NCBI GenBank assembly: GCA_025093555.1
Contig: JAIWNF010000040.1
Location: 62,001 to 126,000 of the forward strand
Origin: Circinella umbellata
Lineage: Eukaryota; Mucoromycota; Mucoromycetes; Mucorales; Lichtheimiaceae
DNA: 64,000 nucleotides
Direction: 5' to 3'
This document shows positions 35,932-48,000 of this stretch, one piece after another. Numbering within the stretch: position 1 is the stretch's first letter; each line of letters opens with the position of its first letter. The position numbers and the translations under genes were made by a program. The notes under the pieces are model-generated. The model was not told the DNA's origin. It saw nothing but the letters and a program-made list of their open reading frames with translations, and did no database searches.

Positions 35932-38900
35932 AATAAAATATCGCGGGTAAGCAAATTTATAAGGACTCGTCTATTTTGTTCTCTCGCCTCCTACACATGA
36001 AAAAAGTTGCACCCCGACGCACTTCAAGATTACTAGAAATTAATGCAACTAAGTTATCAAGTACTTAAAACTTGTATAAAAAAGTAACTTTTCTACCTTA
36101 TTCGCAAACATATACATGTTGAAGATTAAACTATATATAAAGAACTAAATAATTGCGAATAATAATTATTACTAATAGTATCGGCGATGACCCCATACAC
36201 TACCCCAAATAATCTATGAAGAGAAAACATGTGTATATATTGTACCATAAAATTTTCTTCTGATAATCAATATTATCTTTTCTTAATCTACATTCATTGT
36301 AATATCTAGATCTTCTAACTTGGTTCTAAAGAATACCAAGAAACACGATATTAGTGCAAGGTTGTCAACAATGTCCGTTTTGGATGGAGTAAAAAAATCA
36401 CGTTATATAAAGCCAGAAACGATCTTCAAGCAAGTCGAAAACAAGTACACAATTACCAATTATGATAGCAAAATGGTGAAATACGTATAATTTATCAAGA
36501 AAAAAAAGAACTGCGATGTCTATTCCCAGCGTCTTCCATTCAATTGAATATGAGTCCTCGATCATTGGATGTACATATTAAGCAGCTGCACGTTGTGTAA
36601 TTTTATGATGAAACAGCTGCACGTTGTGTAATTTTATGATGAAAAGCGTAATCATGAACTTGCAAACGAAATAATATATTATTTAATGAATCATCGCTTA
36701 ACACAGAAAAAAGAGCTATCCTTGTATTATATCATCCAAACTCGGAATGCTCTTCTTTTGAATGGATGGCTTGAATTTTTTAGAAAACGGCTCAAGATGT
36801 AGACCAATCCTGTCAGTATCTCATATATCTTATATCTTTATAAAATGACGAAGTGACTCATTAATTACTTATTTTTCATCAGGTTGTGAAAAAACACACG
36901 TAGATGAAAAAAAATTGTTTGAAATGAATTATTATTATCAGCAGTAGTAATACAGCACAGAGATAACATTGATTTACTAGTTGGTTTTTATGTTGATAAA
37001 AAACATACGTAGTCATGACACCAAATGTGAAAAAAAGAGATGCTACGATACGTATTTTGTTTTCTTGCTGCTAGTACATATTGTGATAAAAGAAAAGAAA
37101 ATAAGGTTAGGGTCTTATACCATTACTCTTATTTTATACTATTTCACCTGATTTTGTATGTAGGGCGTCGATTTATTGCTCTTATTGGTCTTATTTGTTT
37201 GTTTATACTGTATGTATGATGTGTTTTGTTTTTTTCTTTTAATATGGGTAGAATCGATGACCAATAATATGTTTCGTTAGCAATCTAAAAAGTATCACTT
37301 TGACACATAATAGAAATTATATGTGCTTGATAACCTGTTATGGAATAGAAAAAATATATAAAATAAAAACAAAAAACAAAGACGATATGAGAAATATATC
37401 AAGAATTCCACATGTTTACTGTAGCAAATCGTTAGCAACTGAATTACCGTGAGTATATAACCTGAATATATACATACATCAGACTACGTAACAACATTGC
37501 AGTAAACTTAGTGCAAAATAAATATAGAAAACTAAACAAAAATATTAGTAGCTTATGTATGTATATAAATGGAGATCACCACATGACCTATAAGAAATAT
37601 TAGTTCTATCCATTTTAGGTATGTGTCATTATAAGCCAGGGATATCTGGATATTATGATTATAAGCTGTAATTTGTACCGTGGTTAATTTAAATATACAG
37701 TACAGTCAGTAAAATAAATAAATAATGGCTGAACAATGCGAGCAAAGATGGTACGGAGGAACCAAAAAATAGCTAGGAAAGATTTAAGGACTCATAAGTA
37801 TAATGGAATTTAGCACTTCCATGTTATGGTAATGTAATTTGTATGCAATAGCCATGGTAATAGAATTGCCACTTAATGGATAGGTACAGTATATGAAAAA
37901 ACTTGAACAGGGAAAGTTTAAAAATATTCAGGCAAAAAAAACCGGTATATATATATCACCTGTTACGTATGCATAAATACAACTGATTAACAGCTTGATA
38001 GATAATACGTACTAGCCATATAATCCGTATAAAAGTATATCTTGATAATGATAAACTTACCATAAAAAAATAAAGAAAAAAAATATTTAAATATTTCAAT
38101 GTGATACCTAAATTCATACACGTTCGATTTTTAATGGTTATGACTTTGGTATGGTACGTGAATAATACTTGATAATTTTGTTGGCTTGTGACATTATTGC
38201 GGAATATAGTAAAATGCAATGAATGCTATTTCTTTTGACAACAATATGAGTAAATCTTTCTAGATAAAAATAGCGAGTCATTATTGTTGTGGCTGCTACG
38301 ATATGTAGTTTAGGAAATTCTGTACCTAAGAACAAAAGTTTATCGAAAATTATTACAGAATATATACTGTATTTGTGTGCTTTTTCTAATATACTATAGA
38401 TATAAAGTAGTAAAAGAATAAACGTTACGTATAGAAGTTCATATAGTGTATGGTCACTGGTGCCGTTTGTATGAAATTATAAGATTTTTGTGCATACCGT
38501 TACAGTATTAGTTTGAGCATAAAATTTTCTATCAATGAGATTGTTTATAATATGGTAGAAGATCATCATCATAAGCGATAATATTTCCATAGATCTTTCT
38601 TGTTTATCAACTGTTGAAAACAAAAAAAAACCCTTATTGCACAATTTTGATCCCTTGTTTGGGTATAAGTGCTTCATATTTTGTTTGATAAAAATAGTGG
38701 TACCAGCAAAAAAAATGTGCTGCAAGTTTATATTTTCATGTGTTCGTGTGTGATCTGTGTTCCCAACAAGTTTTTTCTGGATATGATTTATTAATTAAAG
38801 CCACTGTTTTGGTATATTGTGTTTCTTGATCATTTAGGAAAACTCATTAGACTGATTTTAACGGCTGAAAAATAAATCAAGTAAAATTTTAATACATCCA

Positions 38901-39134
38901 ACAATCAATACAATACTATTCTACATATATCCACATAACATAACAATAACATAACAATAACACAACAATAAGAAAAAAATGGTATATAAAAAAAGAAGCA
39001 TCCTAGAGAAGATATATATATCCAATAAATCAGTTTATTTTTTGGTGAATCGAAGCATATAAAAAAAGCTTATATGATGTCTATTTTTACCTGATTTCAT
39101 TATATTAATTTATCGGATCAATAACAGTAGCATA
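35932..39134. other. Gene-poor 3.2-kb region
   Basis: AT-rich with no coding frame over 90 codons and no splice-linked set of frames that makes sense. It holds a 31-bp tandem duplication at 36583-36644. It is the upstream region of the zinc-finger gene and the 3' flank of the Mss4 gene. Confidence 0.55.
36583..36644. repeat. 31-bp tandem duplication
   Basis: The unit beginning CAGCTGCACGTTGTGTAATT occurs twice head to tail (36583-36613, 36614-36644) without a mismatch, pointing to a recent slippage or duplication event. Confidence 0.85.
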
Positions 39135-39701
39135 TTAGAATCGATAACGAACACGACGGACACTAATCAAAAATTCGCTTGGACTCTCCTTTGTGTCATG
39201 ATATCCAATAGGACCCACATCACAATCAGCGCAAGATAAATATTTTACAGCATCAACTGTTTTTGAAAATCCAACGTTCTCAAAGTCCATCATGTTACCC
39301 AAGCGCCAAAACTGCACTTCTGTTGAACCTTTCAGTTGCTCGGAAAGATTGCTTCCGAGAACTGATTCTGGTAGTTCTAACTATCATATAAAAAAAAAAG
39401 TTTCATTCGTTTAATGATTGTCATTTTATAATGTCCATACGACTTGCAATACAATAACAATAGTAATAGTAATAAAGAAGAGGTAGTTTTTTTTTTTGTT
39501 GTTGGGTATACAAAAAAATAAATAGATATTTACCTTGGTTCCGTCGCGTTCAACGAGAGTGGCAGTACCTTTTTTAATGACAAGACATTTGCACTTGTCT
39601 ATAGGACACATAATATCAGCAGCATTCTTATTTGTATCAGATTCAACAATCTTTTTAAGAGGTTCTTCAAGCAAATGAAACGCGATCGGTTGGGACGCCA
39701 T
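39135..39701 (-). CDS. DSS4: Mss4/Dss4-family Rab guanine-nucleotide-release protein
   Basis: Two exons, 39701-39534 and 39380-39135, join in phase and give 137 residues, typical for the Mss4 family (about 120-145). Two cysteine pairs expected to hold the structural zinc are present: MCPIDKCKCLV near residue 32 and LSCADCDVGP near residue 108. The family core GPIGYHD follows, with a C-terminal strand ending in a VRYRF-like segment. Mss4/Dss4 binds nucleotide-free exocytic Rabs (Sec4/Rab8 class) and acts as a weak exchange factor or chaperone. The gene is divergently placed to the CaaX-protein gene, with about 1 kb between starts. Confidence 0.9.
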
Positions 39702-40743
39702 TTTGATTGAAGTTCGAGAAAAAAAGGTTAGAAAAGGTAAAAATAGAAACACAAACGGAACTCCTCTCTTCTTACCTAACTAACAGGTTTTCTCAGAACC
39801 TCGACTTTTTTTTCGGTTTTTTTTTGCCACACGTAATAGTCGTTAAGGAACGGAAGGTGGCTGGTCGGGGATGATGAAAAGCAATAATACTAAAGAGAAA
39901 GACCTTTAACATTAACATAGAAGGCTTGTTATATTTACTGGCATCCTTATGAAAAAAGAAGGAAATAATAAGCTGAATTGAGGGATATTGAAATATTGGG
40001 TATCCTAACTGTGCCCAAGAACAAAAAATCATCCTACGATCAAATCCATATATTTAAACATTCACGGAGAAACGAAATGACAAAAGACACAAGGAAGCTG
40101 GTTCATAACAGTGAAGAAATAACTTTTTAATGTTATCTTCTCCTCTGTCACACCTTCCACCGTTCTTATTAAACTATACATCAATCTAAAAGTGTATCTT
40201 GACAAATTGCACAGACAAGTCAGATGGTGTCAATATCCCGAGGAATGACCATAAATTCCCATGCCCCCCAACAACAATATTAACAAGAAAATAAGCAGTT
40301 GCCACCATGAATAATTTTTTTATTGACACCGGTTGAAAATAATATGTATGATAAAAAGTTAAAAGATAATGCATTTTGTGTTGGGGAAGCCCAGACTTTT
40401 TGATTTCTGGTTAGATTAGTGGACCAGGTTCTTTGTGTTTTTGCTGAGTGTTATTTGAAATATAATACCTCAGATCCAATGACATCAACAAGATTATTTG
40501 ATCAGAGATTACCAGCCGGAACATACACACAACCTTCCAAGGTTCTCCGATGTTTACTCATAAAGGTTACTACCAAGTGCGGGATTGAGGGTTCCGGCTA
40601 TTTTTATTGCATTTTTTTTTTCTTTCCTCTTCTGTTTCTTTCTTATTTCTCTCTCTTTTTTTTCGTTTGTTTTTTTCTAAAATAATTCTATATATTGCCC
40701 GAAAAACACACCTCCATTTTTTTTATTAGTTAAATAATTCAAT
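39702..40743. promoter_or_regulatory. Divergent upstream region (Mss4 / CaaX-repeat gene)
   Basis: About 1 kb between two divergent start codons. A T/C-rich tract (about 40605-40680) precedes the plus-strand gene. No long coding frame was seen. Confidence 0.4.
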
Positions 40744-42351
40744 ATGTCGTCAGAAGATACTCCCGTTAATGTAACCGAGCAACAACAAGAAGTTGAAGCT
40801 CCTGCTCCTACAGTTGAAGAATCGGTGGCTGAGGATCACGTGTCAGTTGATCCAAAGGTTCAAGCCGCTATCAAGACCGTAGTAAACTCAGGCTCTATCG
40901 ATACCTCAGCTCTATTGGAAAAGTTAAAGCAAGAACGTGAATCCGATGTCGAATCGGAACAACCTGAACAAAAGCAAGAAGAGGTGAAACCTGCCGAGGA
41001 ACAAAACAAGTCCGAAGTAGAGTTGCCCAAGTTCGAAATGACTGAAAACGTTAGTGCTGCCATTGCAACCGCTATTAGCACTGCTGTTATTGATATTGAA
41101 GGTATTGTTGCCAAGGTGGTAAATGCCAAGGCTGAAGCTGATGCTGAAGCAAAGAGAATTGCTGAAGAAGTTGCTGTACAGAAAGCTGCTGAAGAGGAGG
41201 CTGCTCGTAAAGAAGAAGAAGAACGTAAAGCACGGGAAGAAGAAGAAGCCCGTAAGCTTGCTGAAGAAGAAGAAGCTCGCAAAGAAGAAGAGCGTAAGGC
41301 ACGTGAAGAGGAAGAAGCTCGCAAACTTGCTGAAGTTGAAGCTGCTCGTAAGGTAGAAGAAGAACGCAAGGCACGCGAAGAAGAAGAAGCCCGTAAACTT
41401 GCTGAAGAGGAGGCTGCTCGTAAGGAAGAGGAAGAACGCAAGGCACGTGAAGAGGAAGAAGCCCGTAAAGTTGCTGAAGAGGAGGCTGCTCGTAAGGAAG
41501 AGGAAGAACGCAAGGCACGTGAAGAGGAAGAAGCCCGTAAAGTTGCTGAAGAGGAGGCTGCTCGTAAGGAAGAGGAAGAACGCAAGGCACGCGAAGAGGA
41601 AGAAGCCCGTAAACTTGCGGAAGCTGAAGCCGCTCGTAAGGAAGAAGAAGAACGTAAGGCACGCGAAGAGGAAGAAGCCCGTAAGCTTGCTGAAGAGGAG
41701 GCTGCTCGTAAAGAAGAAGAAGCCCGTAAACTTGCTGAAGAGGAGGCTGCTCGCAAAGAAGAAGAAGCCCGTAAACTTGCTGAAGCTGAAGCCGCTCGCA
41801 AGGAAGAAGAAGAACGTAAAGCGCGCGAAGCTGAAGCTGCTCGTAAGGAAGAAGAAGAACGTAAGGCACGCGAAGAAGAAGAAGAAGCCCGTAAACTTGC
41901 TGAAGCTGAAGCCGCTCGTAAGGAAGAGGAGGAACGTAAGGCACGCGAAGTGGAAGAAGCCCGTAAATTTGCTGATGCTGAAGCCGCTCGCAAGGAGGAA
42001 GAAGAACAGAAGGCACGTGAAGAAGAGGAAGCTCGTAAAATCGCTGAACAACAAGCACAACAAAAAGCTGCTGATGAAGAGGCTGCTCGTTTGGCATTGG
42101 AACAGGAAAATGCACGAAAACTCGCTGAGCAACAAGCACAACAAAAAGCCGCTGAAGAAGCAGCAGTACAACGACCTGAACCAGCAATGCCAGTTCCATT
42201 GGCTGCCAGTGAAGTTAATCCTCAAGCTCCTGCATCTGGCCAAGCACCACCAGCTCAAAAGGAAGCATCCACTACTCCTGAACAACAGCAACAACAACCA
42301 CAACAACAACCTGCTGAAGAAGAACCAAAAAGCAAATGTAATATCATGTAA
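40744..42351 (+). CDS. Glu/Ala/Lys/Arg-repeat helical protein with CaaX box
   Basis: Uninterrupted frame of 535 residues with no intron, unlike its neighbours. The N-terminal ~130 residues are acidic and contain two loosely similar Ala/Ile-rich segments (VQAAIKTVVNSGSIDTSALL and VSAAIATAISTAVIDIEGIV). Residues ~135-465 are a highly charged repeat, with units of about 24 residues built from EEARKLAEEEAARKEEEERKA, strongly predicted as a continuous helix (single alpha-helix or coiled coil). A Gln/Pro-rich segment follows. The last four residues are Cys-Asn-Ile-Met after KSK, a CaaX box whose terminal Met favours farnesylation. Inference: a membrane-tethered rigid rod or eisosome/scaffold-like protein. 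The family is not recognised. Long frames on the other strand are by-products of the repeat. Confidence 0.85.
   Translation: MSSEDTPVNVTEQQQEVEAPAPTVEESVAEDHVSVDPKVQAAIKTVVNSGSIDTSALLEKLKQERESDVESEQPEQKQEEVKPAEEQNKSEVELPKFEMTENVSAAIATAISTAVIDIEGIVAKVVNAKAEADAEAKRIAEEVAVQKAAEEEAARKEEEERKAREEEEARKLAEEEEARKEEERKAREEEEARKLAEVEAARKVEEERKAREEEEARKLAEEEAARKEEEERKAREEEEARKVAEEEAARKEEEERKAREEEEARKVAEEEAARKEEEERKAREEEEARKLAEAEAARKEEEERKAREEEEARKLAEEEAARKEEEARKLAEEEAARKEEEARKLAEAEAARKEEEERKAREAEAARKEEEERKAREEEEEARKLAEAEAARKEEEERKAREVEEARKFADAEAARKEEEEQKAREEEEARKIAEQQAQQKAADEEAARLALEQENARKLAEQQAQQKAAEEAAVQRPEPAMPVPLAASEVNPQAPASGQAPPAQKEASTTPEQQQQQPQQQPAEEEPKSKCNIM
41200..42060 (+). repeat. In-frame coding tandem repeat (72-bp period)
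   Basis: Units beginning GCCCGTAAAGTTGCTGAAGA recur every 72 bp (for example 41461 and 41533, nearly identical), with shorter variant units on either side. The near-identity of neighbouring units suggests recent expansion. Confidence 0.8.
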
Positions 42352-43124
42352 AAATATATATGTATATATATATAAGTATGTATAAAAAGTATAGCAGTCG
42401 AACATTGTAGTTAAAAACCTCCATTTCCCCTCATATATTTGCACCCATCTATTATTTTTCTTTACCTATAAAAACAATCTTCCCTCAATTCCCCTTTTCA
42501 CAGTTCCTTTTTCCCCTTCTCACACACTACAAATCACGTACCAACATATATATTACACAACATGTACGCTTTTCAATTGTAGAATTCCCATTCATATATA
42601 TATATATTTTTCTTTTGGTGACAAAAAAATACAAATATCCAATTGGCTTTTATGCTCGTTTGCAGCCTTTTTTCTTAATTGAAACATCGAGACTTAATTT
42701 TTTTATCACATGGCCCTGTATTTAGAAAGGCGGTGGTTAGATTTGGTACTTGTATAATGAAATGGTGTCATGTTACTTGTCCGGATAGTTAAACAAAAAG
42801 CACGAACCAAGCCTTGGTTGGCTAGAATTGTGCGCCGCCCACCTGTCACGCCCCACATCTCATAAAAAAAACCAACACTAGTATTTACGATGCGCCGCTT
42901 TATTACTTCGTTGGCAATAAAGAGGCAAAAGAATAAAGTTCACGCGTTCGCTTGTTTCATGATAAGAAGGAAGGAGTTTTGTCTGGACCACCTGTTCTTA
43001 TATCTAGACGCGTATGACCTGACCGCAGCAAAGAAAAGATATAAAAAGACACTTGTCGAGCAAATGAATTTTTTATTCCTTTTCTTTCATATACAAAACA
43101 CTGTTCCATCTATTTTAATAAGCT
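42352..43124 (+). promoter_or_regulatory. Intergenic region with TATA-like box for the small myristoyl-type gene
   Basis: 3' flank of the CaaX gene, then the upstream region of the next gene. AGATATAAAAAGAC at about 43036-43049 lies roughly 80 bp before the ATG at 43125 and is a fair TATA-box candidate. A GC-richer stretch (42830-42860, GCGCCGCCCACCTGTCACGC) stands out from its surroundings and may hold upstream elements. An 80-codon frame at 42890-43132 has no recognised features. Confidence 0.45.
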
Positions 43125-43425
43125 ATGGGTAATATTGGACTTGATCCTTGCGGTTTACACTTTTCCAAGAGCAAGAAGAAGGTAATCTATAAACTAATAA
43201 TCAGTTGCATCCAACTTGTCTGCCATTTTTGAATAATATTTACATGTTGTGATTGTTCTATAGACACCTGCTCCTGCTCAAGAACCTGTCGCAGTACACG
43301 TTCCTGCCACCATGATGGTTGCTCCAACATATTACGTTAATCCCCCCATGTTCGTCACGTATCAACCTACTATGGGATACTTTTATGTCCAGCAACAACA
43401 ACAAATGAAGCAAGGAAAAAAATAA
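43125..43425 (+). CDS. Small protein with N-myristoylation-type start
   Basis: Two exons, 43125-43181 and 43264-43425, join in phase with a clean 82-bp intron (GTAATC...CTATAG). The product is 72 residues. The N-terminus MGNIGLDPCGLHFSKSKKK has Gly2 with a small residue at position 6, fitting an N-myristoyltransferase site, then Cys9 as a possible palmitoylation site and a basic cluster, all features of a membrane anchor. The rest is Pro/Tyr/Met-rich (PTYYVNPPMFVTYQPTMGYF) and ends in five Gln and a basic tail. I know no named family. It follows a putatively farnesylated protein gene on the same strand. Confidence 0.7.
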
Positions 43426-43460
43426 AAAAGTAATATGTACCTCTTATCAATACATCCCAC

Positions 43461-43497
<37 letters not shown>

Positions 43498-43682
43498 GAC
43501 TTCCTTCCCCTCTCCCCAAAAAAAAGGTCTACCTTTTTCTTTGTAACCTATTCACTTGAATACATTTAGAAATATGTATTAGTTTATTTTTTCAGTATTA
43601 TTATAACATCATAGCGAATCATTGGTATATTTATTTACATTTATAAAAAGAAAACAACTATATAAGCACCAATTAATTTTTT
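43426..43682. other. Convergent 3' region with CT/AT microsatellite
   Basis: 257 bp between the convergent small-protein and MFS genes. It contains (CT)n directly followed by (AT)n at about 43461-43497. Confidence 0.7.
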
Positions 43683-46065
43683 CTACTCCTTTGGTTTCGA
43701 GATATACTTTGCTGGATTAAGCTGCATACTAACAGTATATGTTATTATAGCAACACAGCTCAAAATAACCCAACTAAGATGTGCACGAACAGTAAAGGGG
43801 AGTCCAACTGCAGCAATTGTTCTTTAAATCATTGTTAATATTAAGTCTATTAAATATTTCCTTTCTAGACACTCTTGTTTTCTCAATTAAATTTAGTAAT
43901 AACTTACGAAGAATAAATAAAGCCGGACGAAGCAGGTCCTAATGCACGCATTGCACTAGAACAACCTAAAAGGAAAGAGCAAAAAAAAATCATTTAAATT
44001 TCTGTGATATCATATATATTCACCATATCACCATCCTATCGGATCAGTATCTAATTTTCAAACCCCTCCATAAAAACCACTAATCAACCCCACAATTCAT
44101 ATCCCCTCCATGAATTTTTGTTGTTGTTACTTATACATACATTGTGAAAAAGCATTGATTGTACCCAGTGCATCCACGCGAGGTGCTGCATTATTAATAA
44201 GAATGATAGACCCTGTCATTGCCACGGTTTGACATAACGTTTTAAGTCCAATGCTTAACAACAAGCCTACCCAGAATAGCCACTTGATATCGTCGTCACC
44301 GTTTTGTAAATAGCGTACACATCCTTGTAATCCAAACACGAAAATGCTTAGTAACAAAGATGCTCGAAATAAACGAATAGTACCTAACCACCCTGTCAAG
44401 CGATGATATATGAAAAATTGAACAAAAAGGGTAACCATTCCAGCAAAAGATAACGCAGTGCCAATTTCATTTGAATTGAGCCCGAGACCACCAACGCCAC
44501 GGTCACTTGCTGACCATGTAGGAAATAATTCTAATAATAAATATAAAACAATGGTGACAATAAGTTTTTTTCATTTGCACATATATAGATATTTATAGCC
44601 CCCCCTCCATCCATCAGAACTTTTCTTTGAGCATGAACAGCATGTAAGCTATGATAAGCACTTTACCATCATAAAAGACATTTTGATAGGCTGCCAATGC
44701 ATATGTGATACAGACTCCAACCACTGCAGGTGTTAACACATCACGGAACGTAGCTGATGGCTGCGGTTCATTAAACTGATTACCACCCGATTGCCTGCCG
44801 AATGTTTGATAGTCTTCAGATTCGTTTTCGCCGTTGATCAAAAGACCTTGTTGTTCTCCATTTTGTGCTATTTGCATTTGTTTTTTTCGAATTAAAGTTT
44901 CTTCCAAAAACAAAAACCCTGCGATCCAACCAATAGTAGCGATACATGATGCAGCAAAGCATGGTAGAAAATACGGGAATTCGGTCAAAAAGTCCGTAAT
45001 TGGACCTCCCCGTCCAAACACATTTGGATATTTACGTACTGGCTCAGACAAATAACCTGCATATCATGCATCCATTAAATTTTTGAGTTATCAATATTAT
45101 CACAGCATTCACCACACGGAACTACGATTTTTTTTGTTTCTCACCTCCAAGACTTGCCCCAACGATGCCACCCAAGCCAAAAACAACTTGTAACATGGAG
45201 AATGCACGTGCTCTTTGAGTTTCTGAATATCCCATACTTAACTCTGATACCATGCTTTTCAACACAGCGATATTATTATCCTAAGAAAGTTCCATAATAC
45301 ATAATAGTGGTTCCGTTTAGTATAAAAAAAATTGTATACTCCATAAGTAATTTATAGATATACTTACCAATAATCCCGATAAAACTTTGGTACAAAGTGC
45401 CCATTGATATGATTTTGATAAACCAAATGAAAGGATACTAATAATCCCTACAGCTAGACCAAGTAAAACAACTGGACGTCTGCCAATACGGTCTGAAAGC
45501 ATTCCAATTGGTAGAGCTATTCAAATTTTTGATATAAGATTAGGTATTAAAAAATAATAATCTATCATTATACTCTCACACGCAGATATCATATAAACAC
45601 ATGTGATCGTCGTCATCATACACAAAAGACTCATTTTTTTATTTTTTTTCTCTGTTTACCTGACGCAAGTTGTGAAATGGCGAAACTTGATGTAATCAAA
45701 CTTACATAATATCCGATATCAGTCTCTTTGCCAATATGGAAGTCGCGTACCATCTGTTTTTTTTTATCATTGTTAGTCGTGCGTGTAACGATCAAATGAC
45801 GAGAGTTAAGTCAGTTTCATTTGACTTACAAAGTAGATAAATGGGATATGGATACTAAAACTAATAGGTTCCTGTATATCACAACAAATTAAAGACCAAA
45901 ATGTTATTTTTTCCATGTTCCGTCTTCAAGTATATACAAACAAACAAAAAAAACACATGTCCGTTACTCATTGTTGAAATCATTACAATAAAAAGGACAT
46001 ACCGCAAATCGCACCGCACAAATGAGGAACAATTGTCGAAATGGCAACGGTTTCTCAGTTTCCAT
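43683..46065 (-). CDS. Major facilitator superfamily transporter, ZIFL/DHA1-like
   Basis: Nine exons on the minus strand join in phase: 46065-46003, 45871-45830, 45753-45660, 45516-45368, 45280-45145, 45056-44667, 44530-44141, 43965-43908 and 43821-43683, giving 486 residues. The start ATG sits in AACCATGG context. The predicted 12 membrane spans fit the MFS layout. Motif A (LPIGMLSDRIGRRP) lies between TM2 and TM3 near residue 73. A hydrophilic central loop follows the first six spans (LEETLIRKKQMQIAQ...). The family signature GLGGIVGASLGGYLSEP in the TM5 region resembles fungal relatives of plant zinc-induced-facilitator-like proteins. The substrate cannot be told; H+ antiport of small organic molecules is the usual mode. 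Confidence 0.88.
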
Positions 46066-48000
46066 GGTTACAGCTGCTATCTAAGAGTAAAAAAGAAAAG
46101 ATATCCTTTTTCTACCAGTTTAAAACAGCTCACGCCTCCAAAAAGATATAAGCTGAAAAAGGAAGAGAAAAGAAGAAAACTAAATGCAAGTTTTCTTAGA
46201 TAGAAAGGGCAGCTGACGCGTTGATAGGCTCGGAGAGAAACAAAAATATAAGATAAACTAAATTAAGTAAACAAATATACCATCTTTTTGCACCTTTGCT
46301 AAAGTACTTCAAAAAAAAAAATGAAATATATTAATATGGTTATCTTCTTCATTCTTCTACTTTTTTTTTATTTGGTTGTGTTTAATTTTCCCCAAACAAA
46401 GTAATTAAAAAACATAAACAAATAACATCATACACGATCTCAAGTTTTGATTGCCGTGACACAGTGTTCCTGAAACTTTATTAACAATAGGAATTATTTT
46501 AACGGTTTATAGAAATGTCCTTCTTGGGCAACAAACCACTTTCTACCAACAGTAACCTGTTATACAAATGGTAGTCTATATAGAACGGAATTATCAACTG
46601 GTTAATTAAACAATAGTCAGTCCAGCTTTTTGGAACCTTTATTTTTCTATGGTCTTCTGCCCGCAAAAAAAAAAAATTCTACGTGTTATTCTTTTAATTG
46701 TTGTTATATCGTGGGGCAAAAAAAAAGGCACATAGCATGTCTATTTAAACAGTAATAAAAAAAGCACACATGGCTCTTCGTCACAAAGCTCTTTGAAAAA
46801 AAAGGAAGTCTGATAATTAAAATTGGGCATATCTTCTACGTACATGGATTGATTTCAAAGTTGACATTGCATAAGTAAGACAGCATTATATTCAGAACGA
46901 AACATTTTACACTGATTTTTTTAAAGGTTTCAGCACTTTCTTGTTGTGGGTTGGTTTGTAGTGACTAACAACAATTCATTATCAGGAGCTTCGTTACTGC
47001 CAGCTACACCAATTTATTTAATGTTTTATTCTTGAGGGAGCTCAATACAGCGTCGTCATTTAGTTACTTCATCCTTTGTAGTACTCTACGAAAAGTCATT
47101 AAATTTGATGCTTTTCACAAAAAAATGACGTTTTCAATTTTGTTTCAAATGATCAATATCCCATTACGCGATTCAAAATTCGGAATAGCAGCTTTCTATA
47201 GCAAAGCTGTTAATCCAGTTTCGTATTTCAGCTGAAGTTATTGCTGATTTCCTTTGCTTATTTTGGTTTGGGATTTTGTTTGGAGGACAATTGTAATTGG
47301 GAAAATCTACTAAATTAAAAATAAAGTCCCCACTATAACAAGCTGTCATAAAGAAGGGTGAATAATTTCAGAAGCAACTATCACTTATGTATTCTATATT
47401 TATGATGTCATTTTATGAGTAAACGGTTGGTAATAGAGTATAAAAATGTAACATTGAAATTTACTTTATAGTCCAATACTCAGCAAAATAGCAAGGTTAT
47501 TCAAACGCGATTATAGCATAAATTGTTATTTTCATCAAGGTACTTTTTCCTGCTTACCAAGATGTCAATTTAGTATTCTGCTTGTTTTTTTTTTCTTTTG
47601 AGTGAAGATTTATGCATACGTCCAATTAAAAAAAGTTTTAGTGATGGGTAAATATTGTGCCGAAAGATAAACAATTGCTACATACTTTAAAATGCATTTT
47701 CATCGCCTAGAACAACAAACAAACTAACTTTTGTTCTCAATTATAGATAATTTTCTTTTATACATAATATCTGTTCATAAACTACGTGGTTTGCTATGAA
47801 CATACGTACTTCTTCCACCCCCCCCACGTTGAAAAGACATAGGTTAAACGGCGGCAACGGAACTATACCTCCGTCACACCGAGCCAAAAAAGCGAGCTGA
47901 GCTTTTAGAAATATGCTTGTGAAGTAAATTGTGAAAGAAAAAAGCTATATTCCAACATATATATATTTAGAGTAACGTATATATTTATATATCATTTTTC
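46066..48000. other. Divergent upstream region, no gene seen
   Basis: 1.9 kb between the MFS gene (-) and the channel gene (+). The frame at 45901-46203 overlaps MFS exons 1-2 antisense and is a shadow. The rest is AT-rich with a short C-run near 47817-47827. No further gene was recognised. Confidence 0.5.

Noticed and set aside
40924..42444. Minus-strand open frame of 506 codons opposite the CaaX-repeat gene
   Set aside because: It is generated by the codon bias of the tandem repeat; composition is Phe/Leu/Ser nonsense and the plus frame has non-repetitive ends.
42890..43132. 80-codon plus-strand frame ahead of the small myristoyl-type gene
   Set aside because: It overlaps the TATA-like box and the start of the spliced gene, and its composition is not protein-like.
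45901..46203. 100-codon plus-strand frame
   Set aside because: It is antisense to the first two exons of the MFS transporter.
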